A DNA stretch of 64,000 nt, from contig NZ_CP039690.1 of the NCBI RefSeq assembly GCF_005144885.1, forward strand, positions 4,539,001 through 4,603,000, in the 5' to 3' direction. Each line of letters begins with the position of its first letter. Position 1 is the first letter of the stretch. The DNA comes from Phreatobacter stygius (GTDB taxonomy: Bacteria; Pseudomonadota; Alphaproteobacteria; Rhizobiales; Phreatobacteraceae). Of this stretch, positions 24,349 through 34,218 are shown one piece after another. Below the pieces are notes generated by a model that saw only the letters and a list, made by a program, of their open reading frames with translations, had not been told where the DNA came from and ran no database searches. The translations under genes were made by a program, and so were the position numbers.

Positions 24349-25809
24349 ATGCCCCGCGCCGATTTTGTCATTCGCAACGCCCTGATCATCGACGGTACCG
24401 GTGCGCCGGGCCGCGTCGGCGACGTCGCCGTCACGGCCGACCGGATCGTCGCGATCGGCGATATGCTGCCCCATGGCGGGCACGACATCGACGTCAAGGG
24501 CCTGGCGCTGGCGCCCGGCTTCATCGACGCCCATACCCATGACGACCGGGCTGTCGTCGCCGACCCAGCCATGACCTGCAAGGTCAGCCAGGGCGTGACC
24601 ACGGTGGTGGTCGGCAATTGCGGCATCTCGCTCAGCCCGGTGGTGGCGCCGGTCCGGCCGCCGGCGCCGATCGACCTGATCGGCTCCGAACCCGAGCATT
24701 TCTTTCCAAGTTTCGCGGCCTATTTCGATCATCTCCGCAACAATGCCCCGGCGCTCAACGTCGTCGCCCAGGCCGGTCATTCCTCGCTGCGCTTCATGAC
24801 CATGGACGACCTGAAGCGGCCGGCGACCGAGGCCGAGATCGGCCGCATGCAGGAGATCTTGCGCCAGGCGCTCGGCGAAGGCGCCGCCGGCTTCTCGACC
24901 GGCCTCGAATATCCGACCGCCGAGGCAGCCCCGACCGAAGAGATCGAGCGGATCGCCGAGGTGGTGCATGAGTTCGGCGGCTTCCACTCCACCCATATGC
25001 GCAACGAAGGCCAGGACGTGATGGCGAGCCTCGCCGAGAGCGCCCGCATCGGCAAGCACGCCCAGGTGCCGGTGGTGATTTCGCATCACAAGCTGTCCGG
25101 CATCGGCCACCACGGCAAATCGGTCGAGACGCTCGCCGCGATCGAAGGCTATCGCACGGCCCAGGTGGTGACGCTCGACGTCTACCCCTATGTCGCTTCC
25201 TCGACCATGCTGGCGGCGGTCCGGGTCAAGCGCTCGACCCGCACCATGATCGCCTGGTCGGTGCCGTTCCCGGACCTGTCGGGCCGAGACCTCGCCGATG
25301 TCATGCGCGAGATGAACCTGACGCTCGACGAGGCGGTCGAGCGCCTGTCGCCGGCAGGCGCGATCTATTTCCAGATGGACGAGGCCGATGTCAGCCGCAT
25401 CCTGGCCTATCCGCACAGCATGATCGGCTCCGACGGCCTGCCGCATGACAGCCATCCGCATCCCCGGCTGTGGGGCACGTTCCCGCGCGTGCTCGGCCAT
25501 TATGTCCGTGAGACCGGCCTGCTGACGCTCGAGGATGCTGTGCGCAAGATGACCGGCCATACCGCCGCGACCTTCGGGCTGCGCGACCGCGGCGTGATCG
25601 AGGAGGGCGCCTTTGCCGACCTCGTGCTGTTCGATCCGGCCAGCGTCATCGACACCGCGACCTTCGAGAACCCGGCGCAGCCCGCCGCCGGCATTTCCGG
25701 CGTCTGGGTCAATGGCGTCCTGACCTGGACCAATGGCGGCCATTCCGGCGCGCGGGCCGGCCGTGGCCTGTCCCGCGTCGGGCTCAAGCGGCTGGCGTGG
25801 GCGGCGTGA
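24349..25809 (+). CDS. N-acyl-D-amino-acid deacylase (D-aminoacylase) family amidohydrolase
   Basis: Metal-dependent amidohydrolase of 486 aa that removes acyl groups from N-acyl-D-amino acids. It has the beta-sandwich edge strand FVIRNALIIDGTGAPGRVGD, the metal motif FIDAHTHDD (about 59-67), VVVGNCGISL (about 90-99) with the family Cys, STHMRNEG and VVISHHKLSG (further His ligands), MIGSDGLPHDSHPHPRLWGT (about 360-380) and the C-terminal GLRDRGVIEEGAFADLVLFD. Purine-rich AGCAGGAG precedes ATG 24349. It converges with the Bug receptor gene after a 21-base gap. Confidence 0.93.
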   Translation: MPRADFVIRNALIIDGTGAPGRVGDVAVTADRIVAIGDMLPHGGHDIDVKGLALAPGFIDAHTHDDRAVVADPAMTCKVSQGVTTVVVGNCGISLSPVVAPVRPPAPIDLIGSEPEHFFPSFAAYFDHLRNNAPALNVVAQAGHSSLRFMTMDDLKRPATEAEIGRMQEILRQALGEGAAGFSTGLEYPTAEAAPTEEIERIAEVVHEFGGFHSTHMRNEGQDVMASLAESARIGKHAQVPVVISHHKLSGIGHHGKSVETLAAIEGYRTAQVVTLDVYPYVASSTMLAAVRVKRSTRTMIAWSVPFPDLSGRDLADVMREMNLTLDEAVERLSPAGAIYFQMDEADVSRILAYPHSMIGSDGLPHDSHPHPRLWGTFPRVLGHYVRETGLLTLEDAVRKMTGHTAATFGLRDRGVIEEGAFADLVLFDPASVIDTATFENPAQPAAGISGVWVNGVLTWTNGGHSGARAGRGLSRVGLKRLAWAA

Positions 25810-25830
25810 CCGGAGGGCGAGCGGATCGGC

Positions 25831-26805
25831 TCATTCGATCCTGACACCCGAGTCCTTCACCACGCCGGCCCAGCGCGCGATCTCGGCGCGCATATAGGCG
25901 CCATAGGCCTCGGGCGTGGAGCCGAGCAGCTCGGCGCCCTGGATATCCAGCTTGGCCTTCACTTCCGGGTCGGCGAGCGCCTTGAGGGTCGCCTGGTTCA
26001 ACCGGGCGATCACCTCGGGTGGCGTGCGGGCGGGAGCCAGGATGCCTTGCCAGGCGCCGATCTCGACATTGGGCAGGCCGGCCTCCGCGAAGGTCGGCGT
26101 ATCCGGCAGCACCGGGCTGCGCTTGGCGCTCATGATGGCCAGCGCCCGCACATGACCGCTTTGCGCCAGGGGATGGGCCGAATTCACGGTGTCGGCGACG
26201 AACTGGACATGGTTGCCGGCCAGCGCATTGAGCGCCGGCGCGCTGCCGCGGAACGGGATATGGACCGCCTCCAGTCCTTGCGATTTCAGGAACAGCGCGC
26301 TGCCGAGATGGGTGACGTTGCCGGCGCCGCCCGAACCATAGGACAGCTTGCCGGGATTGGCCTTCACATAGGCGATGAATTCGGCCAGCGAGCGGACCGG
26401 CAGCGAGGGATGGACGGCGATCAGCAAGGGCACGGTCGCGGTCAGCGCGACCGGCGCGAAATCGCGCGTCACGTCATAGTTGAGCTTGGCATAGAGCGAG
26501 GCGCTGAGCGCGATCGACGAGGTGTTGTAGAGGACGGTGTAGCCATCGGGCTCGGCTTTCGCGACCCCCTCCGCGGCAATGTTGCCATTGGCGCCGGGTC
26601 GATTGTCGATCACCACGGCCTGGCCAAGGGCCACCGCCATCTTTTCTGCCAGGACGCGCGCGACGAGATCGGTCGGTCCACCGGGCGGGAACGGCACCAG
26701 CAGGCGCACATTGCGGGATGGATAGCCAGCCTGAGCCGCCGCGCGCGAGGCGGTGCCGCCGAGGAGGGCCAGGGATGTCAGTAAGGTCGATCGGCGCGTC
26801 AGCAT
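25831..26805 (-). CDS. Bug/TctC-family tripartite tricarboxylate transporter substrate-binding protein
   Basis: Periplasmic solute receptor of 324 aa. A twin-basic-type leader (MLTRRSTLLTSLALL, cleavage near AAAQA) is followed by the Bug start VRLLVPFPPGGPTDLVARVL and the ligand loop IDNRPGANGNIAAEGVAKAE. The fold ends in the typical NQATLKALADPEVKAKLDIQ region. No tctA/tctB membrane genes are near, as is common for the expanded Bug family, so it may serve a transporter elsewhere or a sensing role. Confidence 0.93.
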   Translation of the reverse strand: MLTRRSTLLTSLALLGGTASRAAAQAGYPSRNVRLLVPFPPGGPTDLVARVLAEKMAVALGQAVVIDNRPGANGNIAAEGVAKAEPDGYTVLYNTSSIALSASLYAKLNYDVTRDFAPVALTATVPLLIAVHPSLPVRSLAEFIAYVKANPGKLSYGSGGAGNVTHLGSALFLKSQGLEAVHIPFRGSAPALNALAGNHVQFVADTVNSAHPLAQSGHVRALAIMSAKRSPVLPDTPTFAEAGLPNVEIGAWQGILAPARTPPEVIARLNQATLKALADPEVKAKLDIQGAELLGSTPEAYGAYMRAEIARWAGVVKDSGVRIE

Positions 26806-26851
26806 GGGTGGTCCTCCGGAAGGGTCGTTTTTTGCTTTGAGTCGAACGTCT

Positions 26852-27334
26852 TCAGGCGGCCGGCCGGCCAGCCAGGAGACGCTTGGCGGTATAGGTCAGC
26901 ACGCCCTCGTTGCGCTGGTTGAACACCTGGATCAGCGAGGTGACGACGGCTCGGCCGCTCCTAGAGGTCGGGCGGATCTCGGTCACTTCGACGGTCGCCC
27001 AGACACTGTCGCCAACCTTGACCGGGGCATGGATGGTCTGGGCGAGTTCCAGCATGGCAAGCCCGGTGCCCTGGATCATCGTCTGCAGGATGAAGCCTTC
27101 GATGATCGCGTAGGTGAGGGCGGCCGGAACCGGCCGTCCGGTGATCGCGCCATGCTCGTAGTCGGCAGCGATGAAGATCGCCTCGAGCATGCCGGTGACA
27201 CCGATGAAATTGACCAGATCGGTCTCGGTGATGGTGCGGCGGAAGGTCTTGAGCTTCTGCCCTGCGGTCAGGTCTTGCCAGAAGAAGCCGTGGCCGAGGG
27301 TGGGGAGGTGAGACGTATCGGGCATAGGCGACAT
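26852..27334 (-). CDS. MaoC-like hot-dog fold protein lacking hydratase residues
   Basis: 160 aa. The MaoC/FAS1 pattern is visible in FRRTITETDLVNFIGVTG, ITGRPVPAALTYAIIEGF, and the strand KVGDSVWATVEVTEIRPTS. Where R-specific hydratases have the catalytic Gly-Asp-x-Asn-Pro-x-His, this protein reads GMLEAIF, so both Asp and His appear to be missing. It may bind an acyl-CoA or act as another kind of thioester-fold enzyme. ATG 27334 is given; ATG 27325 or an open frame up to 27382 are alternatives. It lies 46 bases upstream of the Bug receptor and probably shares its transcript. Confidence 0.8.
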   Translation of the reverse strand: MSPMPDTSHLPTLGHGFFWQDLTAGQKLKTFRRTITETDLVNFIGVTGMLEAIFIAADYEHGAITGRPVPAALTYAIIEGFILQTMIQGTGLAMLELAQTIHAPVKVGDSVWATVEVTEIRPTSRSGRAVVTSLIQVFNQRNEGVLTYTAKRLLAGRPAA

Positions 27335-27441
27335 GGCGGGCCTTCGAGAGTGTCGGGGAGCGAGGCAGGGGCGTTGACGCAAGCACAGAACCCATCGGGG
27401 CCTGATCCCCGGGGATCAGCAGGCCGAAAGGTTCTAGAGAC

Positions 27442-27456
27442 TTTCATCTAGTGAAA
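27442..27456. promoter_or_regulatory. Candidate IclR-type operator
   Basis: TTTCA (27442-27446) and TGAAA (27452-27456) are inverted around TCTAG, in the AT-rich gap between the divergent MaoC-like and IclR genes. IclR proteins often bind such short AT-rich palindromes near their own start. Nearby CTAG duplication (27434-27437 and 27448-27451) adds symmetry. Confidence 0.4.
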
Positions 27457-27547
27457 TTATAGTTCATTCTTAGAAAATCACGCGCAGGCAGGCCGAGTCA
27501 ATTGGCCGATCGGCGGGCGCATCCCCTGGCCATTTTGCGGAGAACAC

Positions 27548-28348
27548 ATGGCATCGTACCGGCCCGTCATTGCCGCCTTGCGGGTCCTCGACGTCCTCCT
27601 CGCGGTGAACCGGCTGGAGCGGCCGACGTCGGGCCAGGTGGCGCGCGCGGTCGGCATCAATGCCGCGACCGCGATCCGCATGCTCGAGACGTTGGTCGCC
27701 GGCGGTTTCGTGCGCAGGGATATCGAGAATGGCACTTTCACGCCGACCGGCCGGACGCTCGACCTGAGCCGCGGCTATCAGGCGCATCTGGAAGTGGGAG
27801 CCATCGCCCGGCCGTTTCTGGAGGAGCTCCAGCGGCAGGTGGCCTGGCCCTCCGACCTCGCGATCTTCGACGGTGACGCGATGATCGTCGCCGAGACCAG
27901 CCGCGGGCGAGGGCGCCTGTTCTTCGATCGCAAGCCGGGCTTCCGGGCGCCGGTGTTCGGAACCTCGCTCGGTCTGGCCTATCTGGCTTTTTGCAACCCG
28001 CTGGACCGTCGGCGCGCGATCGAAGGCGCATCCGGCCAGTCCGGCGCGTGGAACGATCTGGCGCGTGACGACAAGGCTCTGGAGAAGCTCCTCGGCGACA
28101 TCCGGGCGCGCGGTTATTCGCTGATGACCGAAGCCTATTCACGGGAAGCCTATGGCTCGGCGGTCTGGGCTTTCAGCGTGCCGGTCCTGGTTTCTGGCGA
28201 GGCCCTGGCTTCGCTCAACCTGACCTTGCTGCGCGAGCCGATGGGTCGCGAAGAAGCCATCGGCCGCTTTCTGAAGCCGGTGCAATCGGCCGCCGAACGG
28301 ATCGCCGTGGCGCTCGGCGCTCCGGCCCTCTCCCACCGCCCGCGATGA
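27548..28348 (+). CDS. IclR-family transcriptional regulator
   Basis: 266 aa. The N-terminal winged helix-turn-helix (ALRVLDVLLAVNRLERPTSG then QVARAVGINAATAIRMLETL, about 9-49) is followed by the IclR effector domain (about 75-255), with the usual VFGTSLGLAYLAF and GSAVWAFSVPVLVSGEALAS segments. Divergent from the MaoC-like/Bug pair across about 210 bases that contain a palindrome, so it probably regulates that pair and itself. Effector unknown. Confidence 0.93.
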   Translation: MASYRPVIAALRVLDVLLAVNRLERPTSGQVARAVGINAATAIRMLETLVAGGFVRRDIENGTFTPTGRTLDLSRGYQAHLEVGAIARPFLEELQRQVAWPSDLAIFDGDAMIVAETSRGRGRLFFDRKPGFRAPVFGTSLGLAYLAFCNPLDRRRAIEGASGQSGAWNDLARDDKALEKLLGDIRARGYSLMTEAYSREAYGSAVWAFSVPVLVSGEALASLNLTLLREPMGREEAIGRFLKPVQSAAERIAVALGAPALSHRPR

Positions 28349-28471
28349 CCTGGCCCGGCCGCCGCGATATTGCGTCGACGAGCACCTTCGATCAGGAATG
28401 CGCGTTGCGCCGGGGCCGGATTCGGACGAGCTGCACCAGCATGCGCTTGGCCCGGATCGTCACCGCCGGCA

Positions 28472-29464
28472 ATGGAGGAGATGGTGATCGGACGGATCGT
28501 GGTGCTGATCTTGGTCGCTTGCTGGGGCTTGTCGGCCAAGGCCGCGCCGGATGCCGGCGCGCCTTCGGTCGATGTCGCGCCTCAGCCCGGGGCGGCAGCC
28601 GGCGTCCCCGCGCCGGCCGCCTCGCTTCCGGTCGACGTCGACCACCCCCCGGGAGCCCGGGCAGTCGATAGCGCCAAGGCCTTTCTGGATGCCCGGTTCG
28701 AGGCGGCGATGCGCGCGGAAGCCGCGCTCGAATCCTATTTCCGGGCCCTGCAGGACCGCAGCCGGCCGCTCGACAAGGGCTGGGTCGCGGCCATCGCAGG
28801 ATCGGGGCGGCTGGAGCGCGACGCACCCACGGCGCAAGGCCTGCGGCGTTTCCTCGAAAGTGCCGGCGGCACAACCCTGAGCCCGACCGACCGGCAGGTC
28901 CTCGGGCGCTACGAAGCCGAACTCGCCGAGCGATTGGAGAGCCGGCGCAAGCAGGCCGAAGCCTGGAGCAATATGTTCACCTTGCCTGCCGGCGCAACGC
29001 CGCGGGATGTGCGAAAATGGGCCGTGAACTTCGCACCGGCCATCGATTGGCTGCGCCAGCTCGACGACGAGACCTTCGAGCGCGTGCTGGTCCGCATGGC
29101 GGAAGAGATCGAGGATCCGATCGACGTCGCGCGCTGGAAGCGCCTGCTGGCGACGGCGTTCGACGCGCGCCAACGGGTCCGATCTCACGAACCGAGAACC
29201 GCCATGCGCCGGCTCGCGGCGGCAGGAACCGCCATTGACGATGTGCTGAAGGGCAGGCCGGACTTTTCCGGGCTTCGCCCGGACGAGCAGGCGGCCGTGC
29301 GTGAACTCTTGACCGACGCGCTGGTCAACGCCCCCGGCCGGCCCGCCAGCATGATCATCCAGGTGGCGCGGCTCGACGACGTGATGACCCCGGAACAGGT
29401 CCGCTTCCTGCCCGACAAGATCCTCGCGCTCGCCAGCGCCATGTGGTCGTCCCTGCCCGAGTGA
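28472..29464 (+). CDS. Periplasmic hypothetical protein
   Basis: About 330 aa. A signal peptide (MEEMVIGRIVVLILVACWGL, cleavage near SAKAAPDA) precedes a Pro/Ala-rich linker (about 25-60), then an all-helical region without a recognised domain (FLDARFEAAMRAEAALESYF, then MFTLPAGATPRDVRKWAVNF). Start is uncertain: ATG 28472 and ATG 28481 are both in frame, with GGAGGAG between them; the frame is open back to 28370. It ends 16 bases from the convergent MFS gene. Confidence 0.65.
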   Translation: MEEMVIGRIVVLILVACWGLSAKAAPDAGAPSVDVAPQPGAAAGVPAPAASLPVDVDHPPGARAVDSAKAFLDARFEAAMRAEAALESYFRALQDRSRPLDKGWVAAIAGSGRLERDAPTAQGLRRFLESAGGTTLSPTDRQVLGRYEAELAERLESRRKQAEAWSNMFTLPAGATPRDVRKWAVNFAPAIDWLRQLDDETFERVLVRMAEEIEDPIDVARWKRLLATAFDARQRVRSHEPRTAMRRLAAAGTAIDDVLKGRPDFSGLRPDEQAAVRELLTDALVNAPGRPASMIIQVARLDDVMTPEQVRFLPDKILALASAMWSSLPE

Positions 29465-29480
29465 GGACGACGCCGCCGCG

Positions 29481-30701
29481 TCAGGCCGCAGCCGCTTGCG
29501 GCATGGTCTTGAGGCTGGCGAGCGGCGAGGCGAGCGAGACCAGGGCCGAGGCAGCGAAAGCCACGGCGACCAGCACCATCGCGGCATCCAGGCCATAGAT
29601 CTGGCCAACCAAGCCGCCGGCGAGCGCGCCGAGCGGCCTGACCCCATAGATCGCCACCTGGATCGTCGCGGTCACCCGGCCCATCAGGCCGGGCGGCGTG
29701 ACCAGCTGGCGCACCGAGGTCTGCATGACCAGCCACAGCATCGGCCCGAAACCGATCAGGCCGAAGGCGACAGCCGCGATCGCGATGCCGCCGAAACGCG
29801 GCGCGGCAACCATCAGCATGGCGCCGAGCATCGAGGAGACCGGCCCGAACATCAGCACGACCCTCGGCTCGACCCGGGCGAAGATGACAGGCGCCGTGGC
29901 CGCCCCCAGGATCATGCCGAGACCGCTCGCGCCGATGGCGAGGCCGGCCGTCGCCACATCGGCCCCGAGCCGGGCGAGCGCGAAAGGCACGAAGATGGCG
30001 GTGAGTGCGATGAAGGCGAAGTTCCAGAAAATCGCGCAGAGCCCGATGGCGCGCAGCAGCGGCTCCTTCAGCACGAAACGGCCGCCCTCGGCGATGGCCT
30101 TGAGGATCGGCGGTTTGGCAGGGATCGAACCAGCGGAGCTGGCCGCGGCTGGCGGCACGATGGTGAGCCCTGCGATAAGCGCCGCGCAGGCCAGCGCCGC
30201 GGCCAGGGGATAACCGGCCATGGGTGAAACCCGCTCGGCCAGGAGACCGACGATGAAGGGCGAGGCGGCCACCGCCGAAGCGCGCGCAAGTTCGATGCGC
30301 GCATTGGCGGTCGGCAGATCGGCGCCCGGCACCAGTGACGGCACCAGGCCGATCTGCACCAGCACGAAGGTCACCGTGCCGCCGGCCGCCAGAAAGGCGC
30401 CGAGCGCCAGCAGCGGCACGCTGCCGGCCAGGGCGGCGAGCGTCGCGGCGGCCGCCGCGACCAGGCTCAGCGTCAAAGCGCCGATCAGAACAGTCCGCTT
30501 GGGCCAGCGGTCGACGATCACGCCGGCCGGCAATGAGATCAGCAACCAGGCGGCGGTCTGCGCCGCGACCAGTACGCCGACCAGGCCGGGCCCGGCATCG
30601 AGAACCAGAACTGCGGTCACCGGCAGCGCGGCGAGCGCGATCTGATCGGCGGCCTGGACGAAACCGGAGGTGGTGAAGAGGCGGGCGAAGGGCGTGGCCA
30701 T
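29481..30701 (-). CDS. MFS transporter
   Basis: 406-residue secondary transporter with about 12 predicted membrane helices. The loop 2-3 motif reads GVIVDRWPKRTVLIGAL, the MFS motif A pattern. A TM5-like segment GGTVTFVLVQIGLVPSLV and the second-half RVTATIQVAIYGVRPLGALA fit the MFS_3/enterobactin exporter-like subgroup. ATG 30701 is chosen because AGGAG lies 6-10 nt upstream; the frame extends to 30746. Last gene of the minus-strand run that includes adenine deaminase, suggesting export of a purine or related product, by inference. Confidence 0.88.
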   Translation of the reverse strand: MATPFARLFTTSGFVQAADQIALAALPVTAVLVLDAGPGLVGVLVAAQTAAWLLISLPAGVIVDRWPKRTVLIGALTLSLVAAAAATLAALAGSVPLLALGAFLAAGGTVTFVLVQIGLVPSLVPGADLPTANARIELARASAVAASPFIVGLLAERVSPMAGYPLAAALACAALIAGLTIVPPAAASSAGSIPAKPPILKAIAEGGRFVLKEPLLRAIGLCAIFWNFAFIALTAIFVPFALARLGADVATAGLAIGASGLGMILGAATAPVIFARVEPRVVLMFGPVSSMLGAMLMVAAPRFGGIAIAAVAFGLIGFGPMLWLVMQTSVRQLVTPPGLMGRVTATIQVAIYGVRPLGALAGGLVGQIYGLDAAMVLVAVAFAASALVSLASPLASLKTMPQAAAA

Positions 30702-30762
30702 GGATGATCTCCTGGCCCGCTCGTCCCATGGCGCCGCCGCGGTCAAAATCCGTTTCTTGCGC

Positions 30763-32472
30763 TCAAACCATCAGCGCGAAGCGGTCGACATCGACCATGC
30801 CGCGATCCGAGATCTTCAGGTGCGGAATCACCGGCAGCGGCAGGAAGGCAACTTGCAGGAACGGTTCCTGCAACACGACGCCGAGCGCCCTGGCCGCCTC
30901 GCGCAGATCGCTGAGCGGCCGGATCAGCTCCTCGAAGGGACGGTCGCTCATCAGCCCGGCGATCGGCAGCGGCAATTCGGCGCGCACCGCGCCGCCCTCG
31001 ACCACGACGAAGCCGCCGCGGATCGCCACCAGCCGGTTGACCGCGATCGCCATGTCGGTTTCGTCGACCCCGACCACGCAGATATTGTGGCTGTCATGGC
31101 CGACCGACGAGGCGATCGCACCGCGTTTCATGCCGAAACCATGGACGAAGCCGCGACCGATATTGTCGTTGATGCCGTGGCGCGCCACCACGGCCACCTT
31201 GACCGCGTCCTGGTCGAGATCGACGCCCATTGCCCCGTTCCTGACCGGCAGTTCCATGCGCAGGTGCCGGGTGATGATCTTGCCGGGGATCACGCCGATC
31301 ACCGAGGCGGTCGAGCCGGTCGCTGGTACCAGGAAATCCTCGGCGCCGACCACCCTTGCCTTCATGCTGTCGAGCCCGACCGGCGGCACGGTCTGGCGCC
31401 CGCGATAGGCCTCCTCGTCAACCGCCACGCCGCCGGCGAAGACCTGGCTCACCGCGCAGGTTTCGAGATCGTCGAGCAGCACGATGTCGGCGCGCTTGCC
31501 CGGCGCAATCATGCCGCGATCCCTCAGGCCGAAAGCGCTCGCCGCGGTCAGCGAGGCCGAGCGGTAGGCGGCGAGCGGCGGCACGCCGAGCGCAATGGCG
31601 GTGCGGATGATGAAATCGAGATGGCCTTCCTCGGCAATATCGAGGGGGTTGCGGTCGTCGGTGCAGAAGGCCAGGAACGGCGAGGTCTGAAGCGTCAGCA
31701 GCGGCGCCAGGGCGTGCAGGTCCTTGGATACCGAGCCTTCGCGGATCAGCACGGTCATGCCCTTGCGGATCTTTTCGAGCGCCTCGTCGGCGGTGGTCGT
31801 CTCATGATCGGTGCGGATGCCGGCCGCGGCATAACCGTTGAGGTCGAGACCGACGAGCAGCGGCGCGTGGCCGTCGATCTGCCGGTCGGAAAAGGCTTCG
31901 AGCTTGGCCAGGCAGGCCGGGTCCTGGTGCAGCACGCCGGGGAAGTTCATGAATTCGGCAAGCCCGATGACCTTCGGATGGTCGCGATAGGCGACGAGGT
32001 CGGCGGCTTCCAGCCTGGCGCCCGAGGTTTCCAGATGGGTTGCCGGCACGCAGGACGAGAGCTGGACGCGCAGGTCCATGACGGTGCGGCCGGCGCCTTC
32101 CAGCATGTAGTCGAACGCCGTCCGCCCCAGCACATTGGCGATCTCATGCGGGTCGCAGATGGCGGTGGTGACCCCGTGCCGGGTGACGCAGCGGTCGAAT
32201 TCCATTGGCGTGACCAGCGAGGATTCGACATGCAGATGGGTGTCGATGAAGCCCGGCACGGCGATCCGGCCGCGGCCCTCGACAATGCGCGCACCCTGGT
32301 AGGAACCATAGGTCCCGACAATGCAGTCGCCGGCGATCGCGATGTCGGTCCTGATCAGTTCACCGGTGACGAGATCGAGCAGCCTGACGTCGCGAATGAC
32401 CAGGTCGGCCGGGTTCGTGCCACGGCCCTGGGCAATGCGGCGGGCAAGCGTTGCGGCGTCGATCCGGGTCAT
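30763..32472 (-). CDS. ade: Adenine deaminase
   Basis: Metal-dependent amidohydrolase converting adenine to hypoxanthine and ammonia; 569 aa, normal for bacterial Ade. Motifs: [18 protein letters not shown] (metal His pair and Glu), [35 protein letters not shown] (metal Asp region), and the C-terminal Ade domain with [20 protein letters not shown] and [12 protein letters not shown] 32472 has GGAGGG 4-9 nt upstream. It follows a family-5 ABC importer on the same strand, separated by about 130 bases. Confidence 0.96.
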   Translation of the reverse strand: MTRIDAATLARRIAQGRGTNPADLVIRDVRLLDLVTGELIRTDIAIAGDCIVGTYGSYQGARIVEGRGRIAVPGFIDTHLHVESSLVTPMEFDRCVTRHGVTTAICDPHEIANVLGRTAFDYMLEGAGRTVMDLRVQLSSCVPATHLETSGARLEAADLVAYRDHPKVIGLAEFMNFPGVLHQDPACLAKLEAFSDRQIDGHAPLLVGLDLNGYAAAGIRTDHETTTADEALEKIRKGMTVLIREGSVSKDLHALAPLLTLQTSPFLAFCTDDRNPLDIAEEGHLDFIIRTAIALGVPPLAAYRSASLTAASAFGLRDRGMIAPGKRADIVLLDDLETCAVSQVFAGGVAVDEEAYRGRQTVPPVGLDSMKARVVGAEDFLVPATGSTASVIGVIPGKIITRHLRMELPVRNGAMGVDLDQDAVKVAVVARHGINDNIGRGFVHGFGMKRGAIASSVGHDSHNICVVGVDETDMAIAVNRLVAIRGGFVVVEGGAVRAELPLPIAGLMSDRPFEELIRPLSDLREAARALGVVLQEPFLQVAFLPLPVIPHLKISDRGMVDVDRFALMV

Positions 32473-32601
32473 GGTCCCTCCGGTCCGGTGCTTGGGCGTC
32501 CTGCCGGCTCCGCGGGGCCTTCGATCGGCGCGCGGAGCCGGCAGGAAGCGAACGGACAAAGAGATAAGGCGGGCTTCCGGTCGACGGAAGCCGAAACGCC
32601 C

Positions 32602-34218
32602 TCAGGCCACCCGCGCGAACTGGAAGTTTCGCCCGGGAGCGGCCTCGAACAGCGACTTGGTATAGGGGTGCTGGGGCGCGGCGAAGATCTCCGTGGTCTT
32701 GCCGTGCTCGACCACGATACCGTTCTTCATGACCGCGATGCGGTCGCAGATCTGCGCGGCGACGCGCAGGTCGTGGGTGATGAACAGCACCGCGAGGTCG
32801 AATTTGCGCCTGACATCGTCGAGCAGGTCGAGCACCTGGGCCTGAACCGAGACGTCGAGCGCCGACACCGCTTCGTCGGCGATCAGCACCTCCGGTTCCA
32901 TGGCGAGGGCGCGAGCGATGCAGATGCGTTGGCGCTGGCCGCCGGAGAACTGGTGCGGATAGCGATCGAGAGCATCCGGCGACAGGCCGACGAGTTTCAT
33001 CAGGTCGCGCGCCTTCTTCAGCGCATCCTCCGCGCTCATGCCGAAATTGCACGGCCCCTCGACGATCGAGGCGCCGACCGAGCGGCGCGGGTTGAGCGAG
33101 CGATAGGGATCCTGGAAGACGATCTGGCAGATCCGCCGATGCGGGCGAAGCTGGCGTTCCGGCAGCATGGCGACGTCGAGATCGCCGACCCGGATCGTGC
33201 CGGAGGTCGGCTCGATCAGCCGGGCGATGCAGCGCGCAACCGTCGACTTGCCGGAGCCGGACTCGCCGACGATGCCGAGCGTCTCGCCGCTGCGGATCTG
33301 GATGTCGACCTCGGATGCCGCGCGCACCTCGCGGGCCTTCCGGAAGAAGCCGCCGCCGCCATAGACCTTGGACAGCTTGACCGTTTCCAGCATGAGCTGG
33401 CCGGTCTTCACCTCGCGCTTCGGCGGGGTCAGGGTCGGCACGGCGTTGATCAGCATCTTGGTATAGGGATGCTCGGGCCGCTTCAGCACGGCGTCGGCGG
33501 TGCCGGTCTCGACCACGCTGCCCTTCTGCATCACCACCACCCGGTGGGCGATCTCGGCGACCACGCCGAAATCATGGGTGATGAACAGCACGCCGGTGCC
33601 GCGGCGCTGCTGCATCTCGGCGATCAGTTTCAGGATCTGCGCCTGGGTCGTCACGTCGAGCGCGGTGGTCGGCTCGTCGGCGATCAGGAGCGAGGGGTCG
33701 AGCACCAAGGCCTGGGCGATCATGATGCGCTGGCGCTGGCCGCCGGAGAGCTGATGCGGATAGGCGTCGTAAAGTTTGGCCGGATCCGGCAGGCGCACCG
33801 AATCCATCACCGCCAGCACCTTGTCCTTGCGCTCGGCGAAGGACAGGTCGGTATGGATTTCCAGAACCTCGTCGATCTGCTCGCCGCAGGTGACCACCGG
33901 GTTCAGCGCGGTCATCGGCTCCTGGAAGATCATCGACATGCGCGTGCCGCGCAACGCCCGCAGCCGGCTGCCGCTGGCCTTCAGCATGTCCTCGCCTTCG
34001 AGCATGATTTCACCGGCCACCGGCGCCAGCTGGCCCTTGGGCAAGAGCCCCATGACCGAATGGGCGGTGACCGATTTGCCCGAGCCGGACTCGCCGACCA
34101 CGCAGACGATCTCGCCCGGATTGACCGAGAACGAGACATTGTCGACCGCATGCGCGCGGTCGCCGCCCTTGGGCAGTCGGACCGAAAGGTTCCTGATGTC
34201 GAGAACTGGCCCGCTCAT
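32602..34218 (-). CDS. Fused double ATPase of a peptide/nickel-type ABC importer
   Basis: 538 aa with two complete ABC domains (DppD-like 1-255, DppF-like 275-538). Walker A is GESGSGKS in both, signatures are [15 protein letters not shown] and [15 protein letters not shown], and Walker B motifs [12 protein letters not shown] and [12 protein letters not shown]. The oligopeptide-family C-terminal extension [12 protein letters not shown] / [12 protein letters not shown] occurs after each. The ATG overlaps the end of the permease gene (ATGA). It powers the importer encoded just upstream. Confidence 0.95.
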   Translation of the reverse strand: MSGPVLDIRNLSVRLPKGGDRAHAVDNVSFSVNPGEIVCVVGESGSGKSVTAHSVMGLLPKGQLAPVAGEIMLEGEDMLKASGSRLRALRGTRMSMIFQEPMTALNPVVTCGEQIDEVLEIHTDLSFAERKDKVLAVMDSVRLPDPAKLYDAYPHQLSGGQRQRIMIAQALVLDPSLLIADEPTTALDVTTQAQILKLIAEMQQRRGTGVLFITHDFGVVAEIAHRVVVMQKGSVVETGTADAVLKRPEHPYTKMLINAVPTLTPPKREVKTGQLMLETVKLSKVYGGGGFFRKAREVRAASEVDIQIRSGETLGIVGESGSGKSTVARCIARLIEPTSGTIRVGDLDVAMLPERQLRPHRRICQIVFQDPYRSLNPRRSVGASIVEGPCNFGMSAEDALKKARDLMKLVGLSPDALDRYPHQFSGGQRQRICIARALAMEPEVLIADEAVSALDVSVQAQVLDLLDDVRRKFDLAVLFITHDLRVAAQICDRIAVMKNGIVVEHGKTTEIFAAPQHPYTKSLFEAAPGRNFQFARVA

